From: Blastococcus sp. CT_GayMR20
Lineage (GTDB): Bacteria > Actinomycetota > Actinomycetes > Mycobacteriales > Geodermatophilaceae
Length of the DNA: 33,306 nt
Assembly (NCBI RefSeq): GCF_004570345.1
Contig: NZ_SPQM01000046.1
Span: 1 to 33,306, forward strand
Direction: 5' to 3'
The notes below the pieces were generated by a model. That model had not been told where the DNA came from. It saw nothing but the letters and a program-made list of their open reading frames with translations, and ran no database searches. Of this stretch, positions 7,819-15,301 are shown one piece after another. A program made the translations under genes and the position numbers. How positions within the stretch are numbered: position 1 is the first letter of the stretch; every line of letters starts with the position of its first letter.

Positions 7819-8676
7819 ATGATCGTGGTGACGGCGGCGGGCGGTCAGACCGGCGCCGCCGTCGTCCGTGCCCTCTGGTCCCGCGGGCGCCGGGTACGCG
7901 CGCTGGTGGGGAGCTCGCAGCCCCGGCCGGAGCTCACCGCGCTCAGTGCGGACGTCCGGGCGGCCAACCTGCGCGATCCCGCGTCGGTCGAGCCGCTGCT
8001 GGCGGGGGCCGAGGCGCTGTACCTGATCTGGCCGAACTTCGACCGGGGCGAGACCGACGGCGCGACGGCACTGCTGGCCGCCGCGCACCGGGCCGGGGTG
8101 CCCCGCGTCGTCTACCACTCGGTGCTGCGTCCCCAGGCCCGGTCCATGCCGCACCACACGGCGAAGGACCGGGTCGAGGAGGCGCTGGACGCCAGCGACC
8201 TGTGCTGGCGGGTCCTGCAGCCGTGCGCGTACGCCGGCAACCTCGACGGGCAGGTCCTCGAGGCCGCCGTGACCGGCGTCCTGCGGAGCCCGTGGGGGCT
8301 CCAGCAGGCGCAGTCGCTCGTCGACCTCCGCGACGTCGCCGACGCCGCGGCGGTCCTGCTCACCGAGGACGGGCTCGACCGGGGCACCTTCGAGGTCGCC
8401 GGGCCCGAGCCGCTGACCGCGCCGCGGCTCGCGAAACTCGTGGCCGAGCGGCTCGGCCGGAGGGTCACCGCAGTCGACGCCGTCCCGGACGGCCCGGTCC
8501 CGCCGCCGGAGCGGTACGGGCCGCGCTGCCTGCGGCTCATGTTCGACCACTACCGGGCCCACGGCTTCGCCGGCAGCCCGCGCGTGCTGGAGGCACTGCT
8601 GGGGCGCTCCGCGCGGACGTACGCCCAGCACCTGGCGACGGTCGAACTCCCGAGCGCAGCTGGCGAACTACCGTGA
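7819..8676 (+). CDS. NAD(P)-binding NmrA-like oxidoreductase/regulator
   Basis: A 285-residue atypical short-chain dehydrogenase of the NmrA/azoreductase-like group. Residues 3-13 form the dinucleotide-binding turn (VVTAAGGQTGA), followed by GRRVRALV, and a long substrate part with YLIWPNF and QPCAYAGNLDG. The SDR catalytic YxxxK is not evident: only SVLRPQARSMPHHTAK stands there, as in other NmrA-like proteins. It may act as a redox sensor or a quinone/flavin reductase. GAGGT precedes the ATG. Its stop overlaps the GTG start of a MarR regulator, so both are likely made together and the regulator probably controls this gene. Confidence 0.88.
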   Translation: MIVVTAAGGQTGAAVVRALWSRGRRVRALVGSSQPRPELTALSADVRAANLRDPASVEPLLAGAEALYLIWPNFDRGETDGATALLAAAHRAGVPRVVYHSVLRPQARSMPHHTAKDRVEEALDASDLCWRVLQPCAYAGNLDGQVLEAAVTGVLRSPWGLQQAQSLVDLRDVADAAAVLLTEDGLDRGTFEVAGPEPLTAPRLAKLVAERLGRRVTAVDAVPDGPVPPPERYGPRCLRLMFDHYRAHGFAGSPRVLEALLGRSARTYAQHLATVELPSAAGELP

Positions 8677-9185
8677 GCGACGTGGAGGACGCGGTCGACC
8701 AGATCCTGGAGCAGTGGGGCCGGGAGCGTCCCGACCTCGACTGCTCGCCGATGGGCGTCATCGGCCGGATCACCCAGCTCCAGCGGGAGGTCTTCCTCGC
8801 GCAGCGGGCGACGTTCTCGCGGCACGGTCTCGACGCGCCGTCCTTCGACGTCCTGGCCGCCCTCCGGCGGGCCGGGAAGCCCTACCAGCTGACGCCGACC
8901 GCGCTGATGCGCACGGCGCTGGTGACCTCCGGCGCGATCACCCAGCGGCTGGACCGGCTGGAGGAGAAGGGGCTGATCACCCGCGAGCGCAGCGAGGCCG
9001 ACGGCCGCGCCGTGGTGGTCACGCTGACCGACGCCGGGCGGGCGGCCCTCGACGCCGCGCTGCCCGACCACCTGGAGACCGAGCGTGGACTGCTCGACGG
9101 GCTGCCGGCCGCCGACCGCGAGCTCCTGGCCGATCTGCTGCGACGGCTGCTCGTCGCGCTGGGCCGGGTCCCGCAGGAGCCGTGA
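8673..9185 (+). CDS. MarR family transcriptional regulator
   Basis: 170 residues, starting with GTG at 8673 that overlaps the TGA of the preceding reductase gene. The winged helix-turn-helix is clear: PSFDVLAALRRAGKPYQLTP, ALVTSGAITQRLDRLEEKGL and then the wing TRERSEADGRAVVVTLTDAG, followed by the dimerisation helices. The N-terminal 30 residues are charged and lack a domain. Coupling to the NmrA-like gene suggests the two form an autoregulated detoxification or redox-response pair. It ends 3 bp before the convergent DNA ligase stop. Confidence 0.93.
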   Translation: MSDVEDAVDQILEQWGRERPDLDCSPMGVIGRITQLQREVFLAQRATFSRHGLDAPSFDVLAALRRAGKPYQLTPTALMRTALVTSGAITQRLDRLEEKGLITRERSEADGRAVVVTLTDAGRAALDAALPDHLETERGLLDGLPAADRELLADLLRRLLVALGRVPQEP

Positions 9186-9188
9186 GGA

Positions 9189-10202
9189 TCACACCTGGGG
9201 CGGGACGTCCCCCGGCTCGAGGTCGGGGCGGACGCGGACGAACCGCAGGGGGTGCCGGAACACCCCCGCCTGCAGCGCCGCGTCGGCGCTCACCTCCACG
9301 ACCGCGGTCGGCTCGACCCGCGTGAGCGCGACCGACAGCTTGCCGCCGCCGAACGCGCCGGTGCCGATGCGCTCCGGCCAGGGATGGCCCGGTCCGGCCG
9401 GGGTCAGGACGGCGGCCAGCTCGGCCGACTGCTGCGGGTTCAGCGGGCTGGTCCGCCCCACGACGACGAGCTCGCCGTCCCGGTAGCGGCCGGCGACGAG
9501 CTGGCTCGGCCGCTCGATCGGCCCGATCACGCCGCCGGCGACGACCTCGGTGCTCTCCCAGGACTTGACCTTCAGCCACTCTCGGCGACCCGGCGCGTAG
9601 CGGGAGCCGACGCCCTTGGCGACCAGCCCCTCGACGCCCGCCGGGCGGAAGTCGTCGAACCAGCGGCGGGCCTCCGCCGGATCGCGGGTCGCGGGGGAGA
9701 GCTGCATCGGCGGGGCCCAGTGTGCGGCCAGCGCCTCGAGTGCGGCCCGTCGCCGGCTCAGCCGCTGACCGCGGAGGTCCTCGCCGCCGGCGGCGAGCAG
9801 GTCGAAGGCCACGTAGGACGCCGGCGAGGCGGCGACGAGCGGGCCGATCCGGCCGGCCGCGGTGACCATCCGGCGCTGCAGGAGCCCGAAGTCGAGGCGG
9901 GCGCCGTTCCAGATCACGACCTCGCCGTCGAGCACCGTGCCGGCTTGCACCTGGGCCAGCGCCGCGGCGGCCACGTCGGGGAAGCGGTCGGTGAGGTCGC
10001 GCCCTTGCTTCGACCACACGCGGGTCGACGAGCCCGTGCGGACGACGACGAGGCGGTAGCCGTCCCACTTCGGCTCGTACAGGCAGCCGCCCGGCAGCGC
10101 GTTCGCCGGCGGGATGGCCGCCACCGGCTTGGCCAGCTGCACCGCTACCGGTCCGGCCAGCTCGGGCGGCAGACCGGGGAGGCCGGGAACGGACAGGGGC
10201 AC
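9189..10202 (-). CDS. ATP-dependent DNA ligase (LigC-like)
   Basis: A 337-residue ATP-dependent ligase. Adenylation motif I is EPKWDGYR with the nucleophilic lysine at 45; LDGEVVIW is motif III, VEGLVAKG motif IV and REWLKVK motif V. A C-terminal OB-fold part follows (AGGVIGP, GTGAFGGGKLSVALTRVEPT, RFVRVRPD). Length matches the small LigC-type ligases of actinomycetes, which act in repair and not in replication. No Ku, polymerase or phosphoesterase gene is nearby, so this is not a classic NHEJ operon. The start at GTG 10202 is the furthest upstream option; another GTG about 19 codons downstream would also leave the catalytic core intact. Confidence 0.93.
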   Translation of the reverse strand: MPLSVPGLPGLPPELAGPVAVQLAKPVAAIPPANALPGGCLYEPKWDGYRLVVVRTGSSTRVWSKQGRDLTDRFPDVAAAALAQVQAGTVLDGEVVIWNGARLDFGLLQRRMVTAAGRIGPLVAASPASYVAFDLLAAGGEDLRGQRLSRRRAALEALAAHWAPPMQLSPATRDPAEARRWFDDFRPAGVEGLVAKGVGSRYAPGRREWLKVKSWESTEVVAGGVIGPIERPSQLVAGRYRDGELVVVGRTSPLNPQQSAELAAVLTPAGPGHPWPERIGTGAFGGGKLSVALTRVEPTAVVEVSADAALQAGVFRHPLRFVRVRPDLEPGDVPPQV

Positions 10203-10286
10203 CCGGACAGCCTGCTGGGTGGCCTGGCCCCGCGCACGAGCGGGCGTCGTGGCGTCACCCGATCGAGACAGACCGGGGACGCCCGG

Positions 10287-10814
10287 TCAGCGGGTGGCGA
10301 GCAGCCAGAGGCTGTAGGCCGCCAGGGACGGGCCGTCGGTGAACCGGCCGTCGGCGATCATGGCCCGCAGCTCCGTCTCGGGGACGAACGCGGCGCGCAT
10401 GTCCGCCTCACTCGCCTCGCGGGCCGTCGGCCCGGGGGTCAAGCCGGTGGCCAGCCACACGTCGAACTCCTGGGTCGACAGGCCGGGCGCGAGGTCGAGG
10501 TGACCGAGCCGCCGGAGTTCCCCGGCGCGGAAGCCGGTCTCCTCGGCGAGCTCGGTGCGCGCCAGCTCCTCGGCCGAGCCGTCCCGCCCCGCCGTCCAGG
10601 TGCCCTGCGGGAACTCCCAGGAGCGGCGGCCGATCGGGTGGCGGTACTGCTCGACCAGCCAGAAGCCGTCGTCGTCCGCGGGCAGGACGAGCGCGAAGTC
10701 GGGCCGCTCCACGACGCCGTAGACGCCGGTCGAGCCGTCGGGGAGCTCGATCACGTCCTCGCGCACCGTCGTCCAGGGGTTCCGGTAGACCTCTCGGCTG
10801 CTCGTCGTCCGCAC
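10287..10814 (-). CDS. NUDIX hydrolase (ADP-ribose pyrophosphatase-like)
   Basis: 175 residues from GTG at 10814, chosen because it follows the GNAT stop by 20 bp and the domain starts there (SREVYRNPWTTVREDVI). The protein hydrolyses a nucleoside diphosphate linked to another group; ADP-ribose or a sugar nucleotide is the likely substrate. The NUDIX helix is LARTELAEETGF, preceded by WEFPQGTW. Against the consensus GX5EX7REUXEEXGU, the first Glu is not in its usual place, the Arg is Thr, and the loop appears two residues longer. The metal-binding EExG part is intact. It lies downstream of the acetyltransferase gene on the same strand and is probably co-transcribed with it. Confidence 0.88.
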   Translation of the reverse strand: MRTTSSREVYRNPWTTVREDVIELPDGSTGVYGVVERPDFALVLPADDDGFWLVEQYRHPIGRRSWEFPQGTWTAGRDGSAEELARTELAEETGFRAGELRRLGHLDLAPGLSTQEFDVWLATGLTPGPTAREASEADMRAAFVPETELRAMIADGRFTDGPSLAAYSLWLLATR

Positions 10815-10834
10815 GTCCCGAGCCTGGCAGAGGG

Positions 10835-11383
10835 TCAGCCGGACGGACGGTCGGCCCGGTAGACGTAGTGCAGGGGATCGTCGACGGGGTTGTCCGGCGC
10901 CATGTCGCCCTCGGCGATCCGCCGCAGCCCCGCCTTCTCCAGGGCCCGCCACGACGCCACGTTCCCCGCCACGACGGCGACGAGGACGGCGGAGGCGTCC
11001 GGGAGGTCGGTCCAGGTGCGGGCCACGGCGTTCCGCACCAGCCGGGTGCCTAGCCCCCGTCCGCGCCGTGCCGGGTCGGCGACGAGGTAGTCGATCTCCA
11101 CGGCGCCCGGTGGAACGGTCACCAGGGCGGAGAACTCCTCGAGGTCCTCGGGGTAGTCCGCGATGCGCGCCCGCTGCAGCAGCCCGACCGGACGGCCGTC
11201 GGCGAGGACGACGAGGTCCTCGCCCGGCTCCTCACCGCGCACGCTCGGCCCGAAGTCGCGCAAGACCGCGGCGAGCGTGGACTCGTGGTGCCACCAGCGG
11301 GCGATCCCGGGCTCGGCCAGCCACTCCGCGAGCATCGGCAGGTCGTCCGCGGCCAGGGGACGCCAGGTGAGTTCCTCCTGCAT
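10835..11383 (-). CDS. GNAT acetyltransferase, AAC(6')-Ib-like
   Basis: 182 residues. The N-terminus LTWRPLAADDLPMLAEWLAE and then IARWWHH resembles the start of aminoglycoside 6'-N-acetyltransferases. The acetyl-CoA motif is EIDYLVADPARRGRGLGTRL (RRGRGLG), followed by NVASWRALEKAGLRR, again as in AAC(6')-Ib. The similarity is in layout and motif; acceptor specificity cannot be judged, and chromosomal members of this group may acetylate siderophores or other amines. The ATG at 11383 is only 21 bp from the divergent DUF1992 start, so promoters there are compact. The NUDIX gene follows. Confidence 0.88.
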   Translation of the reverse strand: MQEELTWRPLAADDLPMLAEWLAEPGIARWWHHESTLAAVLRDFGPSVRGEEPGEDLVVLADGRPVGLLQRARIADYPEDLEEFSALVTVPPGAVEIDYLVADPARRGRGLGTRLVRNAVARTWTDLPDASAVLVAVVAGNVASWRALEKAGLRRIAEGDMAPDNPVDDPLHYVYRADRPSG

Positions 11384-11404
11384 GGCCCGACGGTGTCACG
11401 ATGG

Positions 11405-11899
11405 ATGTCGATGACGGAGCGCAAGCCACCGGGGATGTCGTTCGAGACCTGGGTCGACCACCAGATCTCCCGCAGCATCGAGCGCGGCGACTTCGATCGG
11501 CTGGCCGGGGCGGGCAAGCCGATCCCCGGCCTGCATCGCGACGAGACCGCCTACGACTGGGCCGTGGCCAAGGCCCGTCGCGAGGGCGTGGACACCGCCG
11601 CGATGCTGCCGCCCGGTCTGGCCCTGCGCCGGGAGCGCGACGAGCTGCCCGCCCGCGCCGCTGAGCTGGCCTCGGAAGAGCAGGTCCGGGCGCTGGCCGA
11701 GGACTACAACGTCCGCGTGGAGGCGTTCTGGCGCCGTCCGCAGGAGAGCCGCTGGGCGCCCGTCCCCGGTCTGGCCGACGTCGAGGCCCTCGTGGCGGGA
11801 TGGCGCACCACCCGGCCACCGCCGCTCCCACCGCCTCCCCCGGCGCCGACACCGGCCCGCCGCAGGTGGTCCGCGCGGCGGTTCCTCCGGCGAGGATGA
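11405..11899 (+). CDS. DUF1992 (DnaJ-like C-terminal family) protein
   Basis: 164 residues. The DUF1992 core is WVDHQISRSIERGDFDRLAG followed by GKPIPGL and ALRRERDELPAR. These proteins resemble a J-protein tail without a J domain; their function is unclear. After residue 135 comes a low-complexity proline stretch and a basic end (PARRRWSARRFLRR) that could contact membrane or nucleic acid. ATG at 11405 and ATG at 11411 are both possible; neither has a good Shine-Dalgarno, and with only 21 bp to the divergent gene a leaderless transcript is plausible. It converges on the response regulator gene. Confidence 0.9.
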   Translation: MSMTERKPPGMSFETWVDHQISRSIERGDFDRLAGAGKPIPGLHRDETAYDWAVAKARREGVDTAAMLPPGLALRRERDELPARAAELASEEQVRALAEDYNVRVEAFWRRPQESRWAPVPGLADVEALVAGWRTTRPPPLPPPPPAPTPARRRWSARRFLRRG

Positions 11900-11948
11900 G
11901 GGCGATGGAACTGGTGCCGGGGCGCATCAGGACCCCGTCCGACAGCGG

Positions 11949-12644
11949 CTACGTGGTCGTGGGTTCCGGGCGGATCGAGGATCCACCGCCGGGACGGACC
12001 AGTCCGCACTCGTAGCCGAGGACGACGGCCTGGATGCGGTCCCGCAGGCCCAGCTTCGCCAGGACATGGGCGACATGGCTCTTCACCGTCGTCTCCGACA
12101 GCACGAGGTCCGCGGCGATCTCGCCGTTGGACCGCCCGCGCGCCAGCCCGGTGAACACGTCCAGCTCCCGTGGCGTCAGGCCCCGCAGCGCCTCCGGCAT
12201 CCCGGAGCTGGGCGGTGGGCGGCGCACCCAGTCCTCGATCAGCCGACGGGTCAGTGCCGGGTCGAGCAGGGCCGAGCCGTCGGCGACCGTGCGGACGGCG
12301 TGCAGCAGGGCTGCCCGCGGTGAGTCCTTGAGCAGGAAGCCGCTGGCGCCCGCCCGCATGGCGGCGTAGAGGTACTCGTCCTCGCCGAACGTCGTCAGGA
12401 CCAGCACCCGCGGCCCCGGCCGGCCGCCGCGGAGCAGCCGCTCCGTCGCCTCCAGCCCGTCCATGCCCGGCATGCGGATGTCCATCAGGACGACGTCCGG
12501 CCGGTGCTCCGCCGCGGCCCGCAGGGCGGCCGTCCCGTCACCGGCCTCGCCGACGACCTCGATGTCGTCCTGCAGGTCGAGGATCATGCGCAGGCCCTCG
12601 CGCACCATCGTCTGGTCGTCGACGACGAGCACCCGGATCGTCAC
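11949..12644 (-). CDS. NarL/FixJ-type response regulator
   Basis: 231 residues. The receiver domain has the acidic pair at 9-10 (VVDDQ), the phosphorylated aspartate at 55 (VVLMDIRMPGMDG), Thr84-Thr85 and Lys106 (FLLKDSPR). The C-terminal LuxR helix-turn-helix reads LTPRELDVFTGLARGRSNGE then ETTVKSHVAHVLAKLGLRDR. GTG at 12644 overlaps the TGA of the sensor kinase gene, which shows an operon and translational coupling. Possible targets are itself and the divergent membrane protein gene beyond the kinase; that is an inference from position. Confidence 0.96.
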   Translation of the reverse strand: MTIRVLVVDDQTMVREGLRMILDLQDDIEVVGEAGDGTAALRAAAEHRPDVVLMDIRMPGMDGLEATERLLRGGRPGPRVLVLTTFGEDEYLYAAMRAGASGFLLKDSPRAALLHAVRTVADGSALLDPALTRRLIEDWVRRPPPSSGMPEALRGLTPRELDVFTGLARGRSNGEIAADLVLSETTVKSHVAHVLAKLGLRDRIQAVVLGYECGLVRPGGGSSIRPEPTTT

Positions 12645-13804
12645 CGGTCCGTCCCCCGGGGGAGGACGGCGACGACGCGGAAGCCGCCGCCCGGGCCGGG
12701 TCCCGCGTCCAGGGTGCCGTCGTAGAGGGCGGCCCGCTCCCGCATGCCGATCAGCCCGTGGCCGGCGCGCGGGGTCTGCGTGGCGGAGCCGTCGTCGGCG
12801 ATCTCCACGCGTAGGGCCTCCGGCTCGTAGGTCAGGCGGACGCAGGCCCGGGTGGCGCGGGCGTGCCGGCGGGTGTTCGTGAGGGCCTCCTGGACGATCC
12901 GGTAGGCGGCGAGCTCCAGTCCGGGCGGCAGCTCGCCCGGTTCCCCTGCGACGTCGACCTCCACCGGAAGGCCGACCTCGGCCGCCTCGCGCACGAGGTC
13001 GGGAAGGCCGCGGAGGGAGGGCTGCGGGGCCGTGGACGGCGGCCCGGGGTCGGCGGCCCGGAGCACACCGAGCAGCCGTCGCATCTCGGCCAGCGACTGC
13101 CGGCCGGTGTCCTGGACGCGCCGGAGCGGCTGGGCGGCGGCCCCGGGGTCGCGGGCGAGCATCTCCTCCGCGGCCTCCGCCTGCACGACCATGAGGCTGA
13201 GCCCGTGCGCGACGACGTCGTGGAGCTCGCGGGCGATCCGCGCCCGTTCCTCCGCCGCTGCGAGCTCGGCCTCCCGCTGCAGCTCGCCCTCCAGCGCGGC
13301 GGCCCGGCCCTCCACCGCGGAGAGGCGCAGCGCGCGCTGCCGGACGAATGCGCCGATGCCGCCGGCCGCCCCGAAGTAGAAGAGCGGATAGACGATCTCG
13401 AACGGCTGGAAGGGTGCGGTCCGTGGCTCCAGTACGGCAGTCGCCGCCACGGCCACGGCGATCAGGGCGAGCCCGGCCGCGACGGACCGGGGATCGGCCT
13501 GGCGGAACAGGGTGTAGGTGCAGACCATCACCGCGACGAACGAGGCGAAGGTCGCGGGCGCGCCCTCGGCGGCGACCACCTGACCGACGACGCCGCCCAC
13601 GACCAGCACCGTCACCAGCAGTGGTGCCCGGCGCCGTGCGACCAGCGGCAGGACGGCGGTCAGCGCGCAGACGGTGACCAGCGACGGGTTGACGGGCGGC
13701 GGGTCGGCGACCAGCTGGGTCATCGCGAGGACGGCGAGCAGCACGGGACCGGCCACGTCGAGCCATGCCTGCACCGACGTGCTGCGCACGCTGAGCACGG
13801 CCAT
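12641..13804 (-). CDS. Sensor histidine kinase (HisKA_3, DesK/NarL-partner type)
   Basis: 387 residues from ATG 13804, which has a strong GGAGG 4 bases upstream. The N-terminal 150 residues carry about five to six hydrophobic helices (DVAGPVLLAVLAMTQLV, LVTVCALTAVLPLV, PLLVTVLVVGGVVGQVV and others) with very short loops, so the signal is probably sensed in the membrane. The HisKA_3 box is ARELHDVVAHGLS with His195; the ATPase has the N-box QEALTNTRRHA and G-boxes DDGS and GHGLIGMRER. It phosphorylates the response regulator encoded immediately downstream. Layout resembles cell-envelope stress systems, but no ABC transporter is adjacent. Confidence 0.95.
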   Translation of the reverse strand: MAVLSVRSTSVQAWLDVAGPVLLAVLAMTQLVADPPPVNPSLVTVCALTAVLPLVARRRAPLLVTVLVVGGVVGQVVAAEGAPATFASFVAVMVCTYTLFRQADPRSVAAGLALIAVAVAATAVLEPRTAPFQPFEIVYPLFYFGAAGGIGAFVRQRALRLSAVEGRAAALEGELQREAELAAAEERARIARELHDVVAHGLSLMVVQAEAAEEMLARDPGAAAQPLRRVQDTGRQSLAEMRRLLGVLRAADPGPPSTAPQPSLRGLPDLVREAAEVGLPVEVDVAGEPGELPPGLELAAYRIVQEALTNTRRHARATRACVRLTYEPEALRVEIADDGSATQTPRAGHGLIGMRERAALYDGTLDAGPGPGGGFRVVAVLPRGTDR

Positions 13805-13990
13805 GCCACCTCCCCGGACGGCGGTCAGCCTCCCGCCACGGGGCCGGTCCGCACCACCTCCCCCGGCACCGGGTCCCTGGTCCGTGCGGAGGAGGAGGTC
13901 GCCCCGCCCGGCCGACGACAGCGGGGGCGGCATCAGGCGACAGTGCTTCCGGGCGGCCCGTCGGGGGCCGCGTGGACACAGGGAGAAGTC
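13805..13990. promoter_or_regulatory. Divergent intergenic region between kinase operon and membrane protein gene
   Basis: This 186-bp region must hold the promoters of both the two-component operon (minus) and the membrane protein gene (plus). I see the kinase ribosome site at its left edge and GGGAGA just before the plus-strand ATG. No clear palindromic operator stands out. Confidence 0.5.
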
Positions 13991-14587
13991 ATGGAACTCG
14001 CCTCATTCCTTCGACCGGTCGCGCTGCTGGCCGGACCCGCTGCCGTCGTCGCCGCCGTCCTGCTCGCCGTCGCGCTGGTCACGGTGGGAGACGGCGAGCT
14101 CCTGACCTCGCCGATGGTGCTCGCGTCGTCGTCCGCGCTGCTGATCGCGCTGCTCGGCGTCGGTGCGGCCGCGCTCGCCGCACTCGCCCGGCTCCAGGTC
14201 GAGGGGCGCGGTGCCGCCGGACCGGCGATCGCGGCCGTCGGCAGCGTCCTGGTGGCCGGTGGCACCTGGGCGACGCTCTTCGTCCAGCCGGCGATCGCGG
14301 CGAAGGCGCCGGACGTGCTCGAGGCCGGGCTGCCCAGCGTGGTGGTGGGCTACGCCGCGTCCTATGCCGTCTTCTGCGTCGGCTGGATCTGGACCGGGGT
14401 CGCGCTGGTCCGCGCGCGGATCGTGCCCACCTGGCTCGGCATGATGCTGGCCGTGACCGGCGCGCTGGCCATCGTGCCTGGTCCCAGTGCGTTTCGGCTC
14501 CTGCTCCTGAGCGTCGTGGCGACCCTGGTCGCTCGGCGGCTGGTCGCGGCGGTGCCGGGCGCGAACCCGGCGCCCGTCGCCGCCTGA
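13991..14587 (+). CDS. Multi-pass membrane protein of unknown function
   Basis: 198 residues, starting at ATG 13991 after GGGAGA. About six hydrophobic segments: residues 8-34, 41-64, 73-93, 111-135, 147-165 and 166-185. Apart from these, the loops are short and contain no motif I recognise. The arrangement is like small actinobacterial DUF4386-type membrane proteins, but I cannot assign a family with confidence. Its divergent position to the sensor kinase makes it a likely target or accessory of that system. Confidence 0.8.
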   Translation: MELASFLRPVALLAGPAAVVAAVLLAVALVTVGDGELLTSPMVLASSSALLIALLGVGAAALAALARLQVEGRGAAGPAIAAVGSVLVAGGTWATLFVQPAIAAKAPDVLEAGLPSVVVGYAASYAVFCVGWIWTGVALVRARIVPTWLGMMLAVTGALAIVPGPSAFRLLLLSVVATLVARRLVAAVPGANPAPVAA

Positions 14588-14590
14588 CGG

Positions 14591-14722
14591 TCACTCGTCC
14601 TCGGGCTCGCCGTCCTGCTCCTCGGCGGCGAGCTCGCGGGTGGCCATGCCGCCCTCCCCGCCCTCGTCGCGCGGGCCGGGGTGCAGGTTCGGCTCGTCGG
14701 TCTCCTCGCGCGGCTCGCTCAT
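14591..14722 (-). CDS. Small acidic protein, 43 residues
   Basis: ATG at 14722 opens a 43-codon frame ending with TGA at 14591. The product is strongly acidic and rich in Glu, Asp and Gly (MSEPREETDEPNLHPGPRDE, then GGEGGMATRELAAEEQ) and ends EPEDE, with no hydrophobic core, so it is probably disordered. Codon third positions are mostly G or C, as in real genes here. The Shine-Dalgarno is weak (CAGG, 8 bases upstream). It fills a gap that otherwise has no gene. Function unknown; it could also be a chance frame, but composition and placement favour a gene. Confidence 0.6.
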   Translation of the reverse strand: MSEPREETDEPNLHPGPRDEGGEGGMATRELAAEEQDGEPEDE

Positions 14723-14841
14723 GGGGAGAGCCTGCCCGCGGCCGCCGTCCCCGGCCAACCCGGCGCGTGCCCCAGGGCATTGACCGCCCGCGTCGGCTCC
14801 GAGACGGTGGCCTCCCGTTTCCCCGGTGGCGGAGGTTCTCC

Positions 14842-15291
14842 ATGCCCGTGCTCGGACCCGGCGAAGGACCGCGGCTGACCGCCCTCGGGTCCACGTACAC
14901 CACCAAGGCCGCCGGAGACGTCAGCGCGGGCGCCTACTGGCTGGTCGAGGAGGAGTTCTGGGCCGATACCACCCCGCTCCACACGCACACCGCGGCCGAG
15001 GAGGCCTTCTACGTCCTCAGCGGTGAGGTGACCGCGTGGATGGACGGGGCGGAGACCCTGCTCCGGCCGGGCGCGTTCCTGCTGGTGCCGCGCGGTACCC
15101 CGCACGCCCTGCGTCGGGTGTCCGACGACGCCGTGCGCATGCTGACGCTGGTGACCCCCGCCGGTCTGGAGGAGTTCTTCGCCGCTGTGGTCCGCGAGGG
15201 CGAGGAGGCGCTGCTCGCCGATCCGGACCGGCTGGTCGAACTGGCCGCCTCGTACGGGACGGAGATCGTCGGGGAGTACCCGGCGGGCTGA
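14842..15291 (+). CDS. Cupin domain protein
   Basis: 149 residues from ATG 14842 with GGAGG 6 bases upstream. A single cupin barrel: metal motif 1 is THTAAEEAFYVLSGEV (preceded by PLH) and motif 2 is PRGTPHALR, giving the His/His/Glu/His metal set. The tail GLEEFFAAVVREGEE is typical of small actinobacterial cupins that resemble quercetin dioxygenases or sugar isomerases. The substrate is unknown. It converges on the hydantoinase B gene with 10 bp between stops. Confidence 0.92.
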   Translation: MPVLGPGEGPRLTALGSTYTTKAAGDVSAGAYWLVEEEFWADTTPLHTHTAAEEAFYVLSGEVTAWMDGAETLLRPGAFLLVPRGTPHALRRVSDDAVRMLTLVTPAGLEEFFAAVVREGEEALLADPDRLVELAASYGTEIVGEYPAG

Positions 15292-15301
15292 CCGTCCTCT
15301 C

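Noticed and set aside
9189..10202. NHEJ locus
   Set aside because: The ligase stands alone, without Ku, primase-polymerase or phosphoesterase genes nearby.
9252..10862. 536-codon plus-strand frame over the ligase and NUDIX genes
   Set aside because: Antisense shadow of two genes with complete catalytic motifs.
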